Origin: Microbacterium sp. LWH7-1.2
Lineage (GTDB): Bacteria; Actinomycetota; Actinomycetes; Actinomycetales; Microbacteriaceae
Direction of reading: 5' to 3'
Assembly: GCF_038397755.1 (NCBI RefSeq)
Contig: NZ_CP151637.1
Span: 1,488,001-1,552,000 of the forward strand
Length of the DNA: 64,000 nt
Position numbers and translations under genes: made by a program. This document shows, piece by piece, positions 33,072 through 41,075 of the stretch (its first letter is position 1; every line of letters begins with the position of its first letter). The notes below the pieces were generated by a model that saw only the letters and a list, made by a program, of their open reading frames with translations, made no database searches and had not been told where the DNA came from.

Positions 33072-34967
33072 TCAGCCGGTCGACGAGGACGTCGCCTCGG
33101 CACCGTCAGCCTCCGAGCCCGTGAGCGCGCGGACGAGCGTGCGCGCGTCGTACGGCCCGACGTGGCGCACGCCGTTGATGAAGAACGTCGGCACCGACGT
33201 GATGTCCATCGCCTCGGCATCCAGCATGTCGTCGCGCACCCGCTGGGTGACCTTCGGCGAGCTGAGGTCCTCCTCGAAGCGCTCGACGTCGAGGCCGAGC
33301 TCCCGCGCGCGACGGATGATGTCGGACGGCAGCTGGTGGTCCTGGTCGGCGAAGAGGCTGCGAGAGAACTCCGGCAGCTTGCCCTGCAGGTTCGCCGCCT
33401 CGGCCGCCTCGGCCGCGGCGAGCGCGTTGGGATGCTGCCTCTCGAGCGGGGCGTGGCGCCACACGTACCGCAGCCGATCGCCGAGTTCCCGCCGCACCTC
33501 CTCGATGGAGCCCGATGCCTTGAGGCAGAACGGGCACTGGAAGTCGCCGTATTCGACGATCGTGAGGGGTGCGTTCACGTCGCCGTAGATGTGGTCCCGC
33601 TTCGGGTCCACGGGACGCACCAGGGTGCGCCCGCCGTCGTCGTCGGGTCGCCGCGCGTCGGAGATGCGGAACATGATCGCGGCGAGGACGAAGGCGAGGA
33701 CGGATGCCGCCAGCACGCCGACGCGCGCCTCGTTCTGCACGTCGGGGTCATCGATGGCGAGATCGATGATGAAGAGCGAGATCGTGAACCCGATGCCGCA
33801 GAGCATCGCGCCGCCGGCGATGCGGTCGAGGGTGAGGCCGAGGCCGAACTCGCCGAGCTTGAAGACCTTCATGATCGCGGACGCGCCGAAGACGCCGACG
33901 AACTTGCCGACGACGAGACCCACGATGATGGCCCACGTCACCGGCGACTGGGCTGCGGCCGCGAGGATCGGTCCCGAGATCTCGACACCCGCATTGGCGA
34001 GCGCGAACAGCGGCAGGATGACGTAGGCGACGTATGGGGAGTACGCCGACTGCAGCCTCTCGTTGATCGAGATCGATTCGCGCAGGCTGTTCGCCGCCTG
34101 ACGCGCGTACTCGGTGTTCGGCGACTGGCGGAACACGCGGGCGAGCTCGAGCGCCTGCTCGACGTCACGGCGGTTGGGCCGGTAGACCGGGATCAGCAGG
34201 GCGATGGCGACGCCGGCGAGCGTCGGGTGGACGCCGGACGCCAGGAACGCGAGCCACACGATGATCGACAGGGTGGCGTAGATCGGGCCGCGGCCGCGGC
34301 GCACGTAGCGGGTGAAGTAGATGCCCGCGAGCCCGACCGCTGCGATCAGGAGCGGCGCGGGCGTGAAGTTCTCGGTGTAGAAGAGGGCGATGATGCTCAG
34401 CGCGCCGATGTCGTCCACCACGGCGAGGGCGAGAAGGAACACCCGCAGCCTTCCCGAGGCGCGTGGCCCGATGAGCGCGAGCGCGCCGACGAGGAACGCG
34501 GTGTCGGTCGAGATCACGACGCCCCACGCATGCTCATAGCCGGACCCCGCTGCGATCGCGAGGAAGAGCGCGGCCGGCACGAGCAGGCCCGCGACGGCGG
34601 CCATCACGGGGATCATCGCGCGCGACCAGCTCGTGAGCTCGCCGATCGCGAACTCGCGGCGCACCTCGAGGCCGACGGTGAAGAAGAAGATCGCCATGAG
34701 CGCGTCGTTTACCAGCGCGTGCAGCGTGAACTCGAGGTGGATGTCGCCGAAGCCGATGGTCAGCTCGGTCTCCCAGAAGTCGTGGTACGACGTCGCGGAG
34801 ATGTTCGCCCACACGATCGCGACGAGCGTCGCGAGCACCAGCAGCAGCGCTCCGGTGCGCTGCTCCCCCATGCTGCGGATGCGGTCGGCGATGGAGGGGC
34901 CGCGTCGCCGCGGGCGCGGCGACCGTTCGGGCTCGGGCGAGCGATCGGTCATGGTCAACTGGGTCAT
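33072..34967 (-). CDS. nhaA: Na+/H+ antiporter NhaA fused to a DsbA-like thioredoxin domain
   Basis: 631 residues. Residues about 30-440 are NhaA: MAIFFFTVGLEVRREFA, the ion-binding Asp pair in LAVVDDIGALSI (about 165-175), and a helix-rich C-half. Residues about 460-620 are a DsbA/thioredoxin-like domain with YGDFQCPFC (redox Cys478 and Cys481) and the cis-Pro loop TSVPTFFING. Sodium/proton exchange with a redox domain on the same chain is a known actinobacterial arrangement; which side the thioredoxin part faces is not obvious. The ATG at 34967 has GGAGG 7 bases upstream. Upstream in-frame extension is unlikely. Confidence 0.93.
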   Translation of the reverse strand: MTQLTMTDRSPEPERSPRPRRRGPSIADRIRSMGEQRTGALLLVLATLVAIVWANISATSYHDFWETELTIGFGDIHLEFTLHALVNDALMAIFFFTVGLEVRREFAIGELTSWSRAMIPVMAAVAGLLVPAALFLAIAAGSGYEHAWGVVISTDTAFLVGALALIGPRASGRLRVFLLALAVVDDIGALSIIALFYTENFTPAPLLIAAVGLAGIYFTRYVRRGRGPIYATLSIIVWLAFLASGVHPTLAGVAIALLIPVYRPNRRDVEQALELARVFRQSPNTEYARQAANSLRESISINERLQSAYSPYVAYVILPLFALANAGVEISGPILAAAAQSPVTWAIIVGLVVGKFVGVFGASAIMKVFKLGEFGLGLTLDRIAGGAMLCGIGFTISLFIIDLAIDDPDVQNEARVGVLAASVLAFVLAAIMFRISDARRPDDDGGRTLVRPVDPKRDHIYGDVNAPLTIVEYGDFQCPFCLKASGSIEEVRRELGDRLRYVWRHAPLERQHPNALAAAEAAEAANLQGKLPEFSRSLFADQDHQLPSDIIRRARELGLDVERFEEDLSSPKVTQRVRDDMLDAEAMDITSVPTFFINGVRHVGPYDARTLVRALTGSEADGAEATSSSTG

Positions 34968-35064
34968 GGCGAACCTCCGCGGCCGGGGATGGGAGGAGAC
35001 GGGCTCGCCCCAGTATGGTGCGTAACCCAAGGCGCCGGGGCCGACCGCCCGATCGGGCGTGTGG

Positions 35065-35070
35065 TAGGTT
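35065..35070 (+). promoter_or_regulatory. −10 box of the trp leader transcript
   Basis: TAGGTT lies 6 bases before the ATG of the 11-residue leader peptide, so the mRNA should start at or next to that ATG. A convincing −35 hexamer was not found. Confidence 0.6.
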
Positions 35071-35076
35071 CGGCGC

Positions 35077-35112
35077 ATGTCCGCGCACCTCTCCTGGTGG
35101 CTCACCGCATAG
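35077..35112 (+). CDS. trpL: tryptophan leader peptide
   Basis: An 11-codon reading frame, MSAHLSWWLTA and then TAG, with two consecutive Trp codons at 35095-35100. Tandem Trp codons are otherwise very rare here, and this frame sits directly before a set of competing RNA stems and a fused anthranilate synthase gene. It is the ribosome-stalling sensor of a classical attenuator: low charged tRNA-Trp stalls the ribosome on the Trp codons and frees stem 2:3. It has no ribosome site and is probably leaderless. Confidence 0.85.
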   Translation: MSAHLSWWLTA

Positions 35113-35161
35113 GCGGTGGGTTCGCGCGACCACAGACCGCCCACGGGGCGGTCTTCTTTTT
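35103..35161 (+). promoter_or_regulatory. tryptophan attenuator with competing stems and terminator
   Basis: Segment 1 is CACCGC (35103-35108). Segment 2 is GGCGGTG (35112-35118). Segment 3 is AGACCGCC (35134-35141). Segment 4 is GGCGGTCT (35147-35154), followed by TCTTTTT (35155-35161). Segments 1:2 and 2:3 are alternatives, and 3:4 is an 8-bp terminator stem with a T-run. Stalling on the Trp codons at 35095-35100 would cover segment 1, let 2:3 form and prevent termination. These features together are the textbook trp attenuation layout. Confidence 0.85.
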
Positions 35162-35200
35162 CGTACGGGACTCCGCCCCCACGACGAAAGACGACGCACC

Positions 35201-37132
35201 ATGACCGGGCCCGCATCCCCGTCCCTTCCCGACCTCGCCGCGAGCGGTCTCCCGTTCGCGCTCATCGCGCGCGACGATCGCACCGTCGAGGTGCTGACCG
35301 GTGACGTCGTCGACGTCGACCTGCTCGCCGACATCCCGCTGATGGATGCCTCGGGCGCGCCGCACGAGGTGCTCGCCCTGGTGCCGTTCCGTCAGGTGCG
35401 CGAGCGCGGGTTCGAGTGCCACGACGACGGAGCGCCGCTGCGATGCCTCATCGTGCGGGATCGCGCTTCGCTCCCCCGCCACGAAGCCCTCGCCCAGCTC
35501 CCGACCGACGCGGTCGCGCTCGAGAACCCCGGCTTCGACATCGCCGACGAGGAGTACGCCGAGATCGTGCGGCGCGTGATCGCCGACGAGATCGGCCGCG
35601 GCGAGGGGGCGAACTTCGTCATCCGACGCGACTTCACGGCGGGAGTGACGACGGATGCCGCCACCGCCGCCCTGACGTGGTTCCGGGCTCTCCTCGAGCA
35701 CGAGCGGGGCGCGTACTGGACGTTCGCCGTCGTCACGCCCGGGCACGTCGCCGTGGGCGCCAGCCCGGAGGCGCATGTGAGCGCGCGCGACGGCGTCGTC
35801 ACGATGAACCCGATCTCGGGGACGTTCCGCCACCCGGCGGGGGGCGCGACTCCCGAGACGCTCACCGAGTTCCTCCGCTCGACGAAGGAGACCGAGGAGC
35901 TGTTCATGGTCGTCGACGAGGAGCTCAAGATGATGAGCGCCGTCTGCTCCGACGGCGGCCGCATCACCGGCCCCCACCTCAAGGAGATGTCGCGGCTCAC
36001 GCATACCGAGTACGTGCTGCGGGGCCTCAGCAAGCTCGACCCGCGCGAAATCCTGCGCGAGACGATGTTCGCCCCCACCGTGACCGGCTCGCCCATGCAG
36101 AACGCGTGCACCGTCATCACGCGCCACGAGACGACGCCGCGCGGCTACTACTCGGGTGTCGCCGCGCTCTTCACCCCCCGCAGCACGCTCGCGGGGGGCG
36201 AGGCGACCCACGACCTCGACGCACCCATCCTCATCCGCACCGCCTACCTGCAGGATGGCCGGTTGCGTGTTCCCGTCGGGGCCACGCTCGTGCGGCACTC
36301 CGATCCCTACGGCGAGGTCGGCGAGACCCACGGAAAGGCTGCCGGCGTGCTCGGCGCGATCGGCGCCGTCCCCCGTGATGCGGCGGCCGAGTCCGCGGCC
36401 GGCGCCGACGTCATCGACGAAGACGCACCTGCCCCGGCCCCTCGCCGTCTCGCCGACGACCCGGCGATCGCCGAGCTGCTGGCGTCGCGCAACGGTCGCC
36501 TCGCCGAATTCTGGCTCAACCCGCAGGGCTCGGGCGAGCCCGGCCCCTTCGACGGACGATCCGCGCTCGTCGTCGACGCCGAGGATCGCTTCACGACGAT
36601 GCTCGCCCACCAGCTGCGCCACCTCGGGCTGGACGTCGAGATCTCACCTTGGAGCGAGGTCACCGACGCGCAGGTCGATCAGGCGGAGCTCCTCGTGACC
36701 GGGCCCGGCCCGGGCGACCCGCGGGACTCCTCGAGCCCCCGCATCCGTCGCATGCGCGATGTCGTCGCGCGCCGTCGCGCCGCCGGCCGGCCGCTCCTCG
36801 CGGTGTGCCTCAGTCACCAGATCCTCGCCGACACGTTCGGCATCGACCTCGCGCCGCTCGGCGCGCCGCACCAGGGCCTGCAGAAGTCGGTCGACGTTTT
36901 CGGCATCCCGGCGTCGATCGGCTTCTACAACACCTTCACCGCGCGCGTTCCGGCCGGCACGACGCACGTGGGCGAGGCCGAGATCGCGGCCGACGCATCC
37001 GGTGACGTGTACGCGCTGCGCGGCCCCGGCTTCGCGTCGGTGCAGGGCCACCTCGAGTCGATCCTCTCGCGCGACGGCATGACGACGCTGCAGCGCCTCG
37101 TCGAGCAGGCTCTGGCGCCCGTCCCCGCCTGA
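35201..37132 (+). CDS. fused anthranilate synthase (component I + glutamine amidotransferase), PhzE-like
   Basis: 643 residues. The first ~440 form the chorismate-binding domain with MNPISGTFRHPAGG, STKETEELFMVVDEELKMM, HTEYVLRGLSK and GSPMQNACTVI; the last ~200 are a class I glutamine amidotransferase with nucleophile Cys536 in LAVCLSHQIL, and QGHLES carrying the His/Glu pair. The chain resembles PhzE of phenazine pathways and fused TrpEG proteins. No phenazine genes are near, and a trp attenuator precedes it, so it probably makes anthranilate for tryptophan; whether it makes anthranilate or aminodeoxyisochorismate cannot be told from sequence. ATG at 35201, weak ribosome site. Confidence 0.9.
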   Translation: MTGPASPSLPDLAASGLPFALIARDDRTVEVLTGDVVDVDLLADIPLMDASGAPHEVLALVPFRQVRERGFECHDDGAPLRCLIVRDRASLPRHEALAQLPTDAVALENPGFDIADEEYAEIVRRVIADEIGRGEGANFVIRRDFTAGVTTDAATAALTWFRALLEHERGAYWTFAVVTPGHVAVGASPEAHVSARDGVVTMNPISGTFRHPAGGATPETLTEFLRSTKETEELFMVVDEELKMMSAVCSDGGRITGPHLKEMSRLTHTEYVLRGLSKLDPREILRETMFAPTVTGSPMQNACTVITRHETTPRGYYSGVAALFTPRSTLAGGEATHDLDAPILIRTAYLQDGRLRVPVGATLVRHSDPYGEVGETHGKAAGVLGAIGAVPRDAAAESAAGADVIDEDAPAPAPRRLADDPAIAELLASRNGRLAEFWLNPQGSGEPGPFDGRSALVVDAEDRFTTMLAHQLRHLGLDVEISPWSEVTDAQVDQAELLVTGPGPGDPRDSSSPRIRRMRDVVARRRAAGRPLLAVCLSHQILADTFGIDLAPLGAPHQGLQKSVDVFGIPASIGFYNTFTARVPAGTTHVGEAEIAADASGDVYALRGPGFASVQGHLESILSRDGMTTLQRLVEQALAPVPA

Positions 37133-37156
37133 CCGCCCGCATCCCATCACTCCTTC

Positions 37157-37229
37157 GGGTTTGGGGCGCAGCGCATACGTTCGGGGCGCACGTCGCGCGC
37201 CCCGAACGTATGCCGCGCGCCCCAAACCC
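37157..37229. repeat. large two-part inverted repeat after the anthranilate synthase gene
   Basis: GGGTTTGGGGCGC (37157-37169) pairs with 37217-37229, and 37173-37189 pairs perfectly over 17 bp with 37197-37213; a 3x3 internal loop separates them and the apical loop is 37190-37196. It lies between convergent genes and can end both, but its size and internal symmetry also fit a dispersed intergenic repeat. Confidence 0.7.
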
Positions 37230-37254
37230 AGAGCAGACGACGGATGCCGCGGGC

Positions 37255-38508
37255 TCAGCGCGCCGCGCGGGCGGCGAGGAGGCGGCGCTCGGCCTCGTTC
37301 GCCGTGAGTTCGAGGGCGCGCAGGTCCGCGGCGAGCGCCTCGTCGTCGCGGCCGAGGTCGCGCAGCAGCGACGCCCGCACCGCGTGCCACAGGTGCGAGC
37401 GCGCAAGGGGACCCTCGAGCGCGTCGACCTCGGCGAGAGCGACCGCCGCGCCCTCGACGCGCGCGAGCGCGACTGCGCGGTTGAGCCGCACCACCGGCGA
37501 CCGGTCGTACGCCAGGAGCATGTCGTAGAGCGTCAGCACCTGGAGCCAGTCGGTGGACGCCGCGTCGGCGGCATCCGCGTGGCACGCCGCGATCGCCGCG
37601 TGAAGCTGCCAGCGTCCCGGCCGTCGCAGGCGCGCCGCCCGCCCGAGCGCCTGCCGCGCGCCGGCGAGCAGCGTCGCGTCCCACTGCGTGCGGTCCTGTC
37701 GGGCGAGCAGCACGAGCTCCCCGTCGACGGATCTCGCCGACTCACGGGCGCGATGGAAGCGCAGCAGCGACAGCAGCCCCCATGCCTCCGCGGCACGCGG
37801 CAGCGCCTCGGCGACCACCTGGGCCAGCCACAGCGCGTCGTCGGCGAGATCGCGGTCGGCCGCGGCATCCGCCCCCGCCACGAAGTGCGCCTCGCTGTAC
37901 ATCACCGACACGGTCGTGAGCACGAGGTCGAGCCGACCCGCCGCGTCCGCGCCCTGGGGCACGCGCAGCGGGATGCCGCTGTCGGCGATCTTGCGCTTCG
38001 CCCGCGAGATCCGCTGTCCCGTCGTCGGCTCGGTCGAGAACGTCGCCCGAGCGATCTGCGCGGTCGTGAGGCCGCACACGGCGCGCAGGGTCAGCGCGAG
38101 CTGGGCATCGGGCGCGAGGGCCGGGTGGCAGCATCCGAAGAGAAGGAGAAGCCGCTCGTCCGCAGGCCGGCCGTCGACGCTCGGCTCCGGCTCGAGCAGC
38201 GCCACCTTGTCGCGGAGCACGCGCTCGCGGCGCACCCGGTCGAGCGCGTTGTGCCGCGCCGCCTGCATGAGCCAGGCGCCCGGGTTCGGCGGGATCCCGC
38301 GGCTGCGCCACTCTCGCAGCGCCTCCTCGACGGCCGCAGCGACCGCCTCCTCCGCGACATCGAAACTGCCGAACGAGACGGTCAGCGTCGCCGTGATGCG
38401 CGCGGACTCCTCGCGCACCACGCTCACGAGCAGGCGATCGGATGCCGCGGCCCCGCCTGAGCCCGGATGTCCCGGGTCACGCGGGGCCGCAGCATCCGTT
38501 CCGGACAT
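37255..38508 (-). CDS. ECF42-type sigma factor with C-terminal TPR-like extension
   Basis: 417 residues. N-terminal sigma regions 2 and 4 (SFDVAEEAVAAAVEEALREW; GAWLMQAARHNALDRVRRE; FGCCHPALAPDAQLALTLRAVCGLTTAQIARA in part), then a ~200-residue helical extension typical of ECF42 (WQLHAAIAACHADA, YDRSPVVRLNRAVAL). In this group the sigma gene is paired with a small DGPF/YCII protein, as here. Either ATG 38508 or GTG 38511 can start it; the ATG overlaps the partner's stop (TGATG). Target genes unknown. Confidence 0.92.
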   Translation of the reverse strand: MSGTDAAAPRDPGHPGSGGAAASDRLLVSVVREESARITATLTVSFGSFDVAEEAVAAAVEEALREWRSRGIPPNPGAWLMQAARHNALDRVRRERVLRDKVALLEPEPSVDGRPADERLLLLFGCCHPALAPDAQLALTLRAVCGLTTAQIARATFSTEPTTGQRISRAKRKIADSGIPLRVPQGADAAGRLDLVLTTVSVMYSEAHFVAGADAAADRDLADDALWLAQVVAEALPRAAEAWGLLSLLRFHRARESARSVDGELVLLARQDRTQWDATLLAGARQALGRAARLRRPGRWQLHAAIAACHADAADAASTDWLQVLTLYDMLLAYDRSPVVRLNRAVALARVEGAAVALAEVDALEGPLARSHLWHAVRASLLRDLGRDDEALAADLRALELTANEAERRLLAARAAR

Positions 38509-38873
38509 CACTCGAATTGGCTGTAGTCGACGACCATGGGCCGGATCTCGACGGCCACGCCCGGGAATTCCAAGGACGGCCAGGTCTTGACGAGATCGAT
38601 CGCCGCATCGAGGTCGGGAACGTCGATGACGCTGAACCCGCCGATGACCTCCTTGGCCTCCGAGAATGGCCCGTCTGCGACGACCGGACCGTCGTCACCC
38701 GCGCGCACCGTCGTCGCGGTGCTGACGGGGTGCAGCTCCGCACCCGAGTCGTCGATCTTGTCGGCGTTCCTGCCGAACCACTCGTAGATGCGTCCGTAGA
38801 CCTCCTGCCGGCGCTCTTCGGGCACCGCGGCGTCGAGCTCGGGGGTCGAGGTGAACATGATGACGTACTTCAC
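38508..38873 (-). CDS. YCII/DGPF family protein, partner of the ECF42 sigma factor
   Basis: 121 residues starting KYVIMFTSTPELDAA, with the signature DGPFSEAKEVIGGF (about 80-93). Family members are small dimeric alpha/beta proteins of unknown chemistry that are regularly encoded with, and controlled by, ECF42 sigma factors. The GTG at 38873 has AAAGGA 8 bases upstream. A TGTCGA element at 38933-38938 lies 60 bp upstream and could be the −35 of an ECF42 promoter, giving autoregulation. Confidence 0.9.
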   Translation of the reverse strand: MKYVIMFTSTPELDAAVPEERRQEVYGRIYEWFGRNADKIDDSGAELHPVSTATTVRAGDDGPVVADGPFSEAKEVIGGFSVIDVPDLDAAIDLVKTWPSLEFPGVAVEIRPMVVDYSQFE

Positions 38874-38932
38874 GGTCGTGTCCTTTCGTCAGTGGAACCG
38901 TTGCATCCCTACAGCGAACGGACAGACCGATT

Positions 38933-38938
38933 TCGACA
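38933..38938 (-). promoter_or_regulatory. candidate ECF42 −35 element
   Basis: TGTCGA upstream of the DGPF gene, matching the −35 motif reported for ECF42 promoters. About 16 bases further comes CGCTG, a poorer fit to the expected −10. Confidence 0.35.
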
Positions 38939-38975
38939 CGACCGCGGAAGATTCTTCAGGTCGATGCGCGAGGCG

Positions 38976-40271
38976 TCAGAAGAGCACGACCGGGTTGAAG
39001 AGGTCGGCGAGGATCAGGACACCGCCCATGACGAGCAGCGCCACGAAGACGGCGAATGTGAGCGGCACCAGCTTGGTCGCGTCGACCGGTTTCGGCGGTG
39101 GGCGACGGAAGAGCTTCGCCCACACCCGCTTGATGCCCTCCCACAGGGCGACCGCGATGTGGCCGCCGTCCAGCGGCAGCAGGGGAATGAGGTTGAAGAC
39201 GAACAGGGCGATGTTCAGCGATGCCAGCAGGGACAGGAAGCCCGCGACGCGGTTCAGCACGGGCGAGTCGGCGGCGGCGACCTCGCCGGAGAGGCGGCTC
39301 GCACCCACGATGCTGAGCGGGCCGTTCGGGTCGCGCTCCTGGCCGGTGACCAGGTCGACGCCGGTCTGCCACACCTTGGCCGGCAGCTGCCAGATGATCC
39401 CGGCGACCGCGCCGACGTTCTGCACGGCCATCTGGGGTCCTGCCCAGATCGGCTGCTGCACGTACTCCACGGTGGGACCGACGCCCACGAAGCCGACCTC
39501 CTGGGTGGCCGTCGTGCCGTCGGCCGCCGTCACCTCGCTCTGGATCGTCGCGGGCGTGATCTGCAGGGTCTGCTCGGCGCCGTCGCGCTCGACGACGAAG
39601 GTCAGCTGCTCGCCGGGCGACGAGCGGATGATCGCGGATGCCTCGCTGAAGTCCGCGACCGGCTCCCCGTCGATCGAGACGATGACGTCGCCGGGCTGGA
39701 TGCCGGCAGCCTCCGCCGGAGCGGCGGGAGAGGAGTCGGTGCACTCGGTCGAACTGGTGGCCGGAACGCACTCCGAGACGCGCGCGACTTCGGTCGTGGC
39801 GGTCTGGACGCCGAGGCCGGTCAGCAGGATCGAGAACAGCACGATGGCGAAGAAGAAGTTCATCAGCGGCCCGCCGAGCATCACGACGATCCGCTTCCAG
39901 ATCGGCAGGCGGTAGAAGACCCGCGTGTCGTCCTCACCCTGCAGTGTCTCGTCGTTCGCGTCGCGCGCGTCCTGCACCATCGTCGCGAAGAAGCCGCCGG
40001 CGGCGCGTCCGTCGCGCCGTGCGGCCTGCGGCGACGGCGGGTACATGCCGGCCATCGAGATGTAGCCGCCGAGCGGGATCGCCTTGAACCCGTACTCCGT
40101 GCCGCGCCAGCGCTTCGACCACAGCGTCGGGCCGAACCCGATCATGTACTGGCCGACGCGTACCCCGAACTTCTTGGCCGGCCACAGGTGCCCGAGCTCG
40201 TGCAGCGCGATCGACACGGCGAGGCCCACGACCATGAGCGCGACACCGATGACGAACGCGAGGATCTCCAC
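38976..40271 (-). CDS. rseP: RseP/RIP-type site-2 metalloprotease
   Basis: 431 residues, intramembrane protease of family M50. The zinc motif HELGH is at residues 24-28, followed by KKFGVRVGQYMIGFGP and GTEYGFKAIPLGGYISMAGM; a PDZ domain lies around residues 170-270 (AAGIQPGDVIVSIDG), and the third ligand motif NLIPLLPLDGGH is near 360-372. It cleaves membrane-bound regulators such as anti-sigma factors. The GTG at 40271 lies 6 bases after TACCGT (40278-40283), a leaderless pattern. Its normal neighbours dxr and ispG are separated from it here. Confidence 0.95.
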   Translation of the reverse strand: MEILAFVIGVALMVVGLAVSIALHELGHLWPAKKFGVRVGQYMIGFGPTLWSKRWRGTEYGFKAIPLGGYISMAGMYPPSPQAARRDGRAAGGFFATMVQDARDANDETLQGEDDTRVFYRLPIWKRIVVMLGGPLMNFFFAIVLFSILLTGLGVQTATTEVARVSECVPATSSTECTDSSPAAPAEAAGIQPGDVIVSIDGEPVADFSEASAIIRSSPGEQLTFVVERDGAEQTLQITPATIQSEVTAADGTTATQEVGFVGVGPTVEYVQQPIWAGPQMAVQNVGAVAGIIWQLPAKVWQTGVDLVTGQERDPNGPLSIVGASRLSGEVAAADSPVLNRVAGFLSLLASLNIALFVFNLIPLLPLDGGHIAVALWEGIKRVWAKLFRRPPPKPVDATKLVPLTFAVFVALLVMGGVLILADLFNPVVLF

Positions 40272-40378
40272 ACGCTCACGGTACCCGCGCCAGCCTTTGA
40301 GTTGGGTGTGACGGCTGATCGCGAGAAGCGGCGTGTGAGCGCCTCGCTCCTCCCGTAGGCTCGACGCGAGGAGGAGTC

Positions 40379-40942
40379 GTGACCCCACGCCACGTGCGCG
40401 CGCTGCGCGGCACCGCTGCCGCGTGGGTTGCGGCCGTCGTCGCCGCCACGGCGCACACCCTCGGCGGGGGCGGCGCGCCGTCACCGGCCCTCGTCGCGGC
40501 GGTCGGCATCCTCGCCGCTCCCGTCGCGGTCGCCCTCGTCGGCCGGCGGCCCTCGACCTGGCGCATCGGCGCTTCGGTGCTCGCGAGCCAGGCGCTGTTC
40601 CACGTCGCCTTCGCCGTCACCGCCGACGCCGATCCCGCGGCGCTCCACGGCCACCACCTGACGCACCTCGGCGGCGACCTCAGCGCCGTCGTCGTCCCCG
40701 ATGCGCCCATGCTCGCCGCCCACGCGCTGGCGGCGATCGCGACCCTCGCCGGGCTGTACGGCGGAGAACGGATGCTGCGCGCCCTGGGCCGCGGCATCCG
40801 TTCGCTCTTCACTCGCCTGCGGGGCGTGGCACCCCGGCCGTCACAGCCGCGGGTCGCGCCGGCGCCCGCCGGCCCCCTGCTCTTCGCGGCGCGGATCGTC
40901 CTGTCGGACGTCTCGCGGCGCGGTCCTCCCGCTCTCGTCTGA
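40379..40942 (+). CDS. histidine-containing membrane protein upstream of a YcnI gene
   Basis: 187 residues with four or five helices (about 10-28, 33-52, 60-82, 105-125) and a cluster of histidines in a loop, HGHHLTHLGGD (about 91-101), followed by a basic Pro-rich tail. I know no family name. The GTG at 40379 has GAGGAGGAG just before it, and TAGGCT (40356-40361) is a likely −10. The YcnI-type copper protein gene follows after 133 bp on the same strand, so a role in copper handling is possible but inferred. Confidence 0.65.
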   Translation: MTPRHVRALRGTAAAWVAAVVAATAHTLGGGGAPSPALVAAVGILAAPVAVALVGRRPSTWRIGASVLASQALFHVAFAVTADADPAALHGHHLTHLGGDLSAVVVPDAPMLAAHALAAIATLAGLYGGERMLRALGRGIRSLFTRLRGVAPRPSQPRVAPAPAGPLLFAARIVLSDVSRRGPPALV

Positions 40943-41075
40943 GCGGCGCTTCGCGCCGCGCCCGTCGCCGGCCTGCGCCCGATGCGCGCGCCGGAACCCT
41001 CTCGCGCGCCCGCCCTCGCGGCGCGCGTCGATCGGCGATCCCGCCGACGACTCAGACGAAGGACGAAACACAGCC

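Noticed and set aside
35201-37132. Phenazine biosynthesis cluster
   Set aside because: Only the PhzE-like enzyme is present; no phzA/B/D/F/G-type genes lie nearby and the control region is of trp type.
37133-37254. Insertion sequence remnant
   Set aside because: There is a large inverted repeat but no transposase fragment and no target duplication visible.
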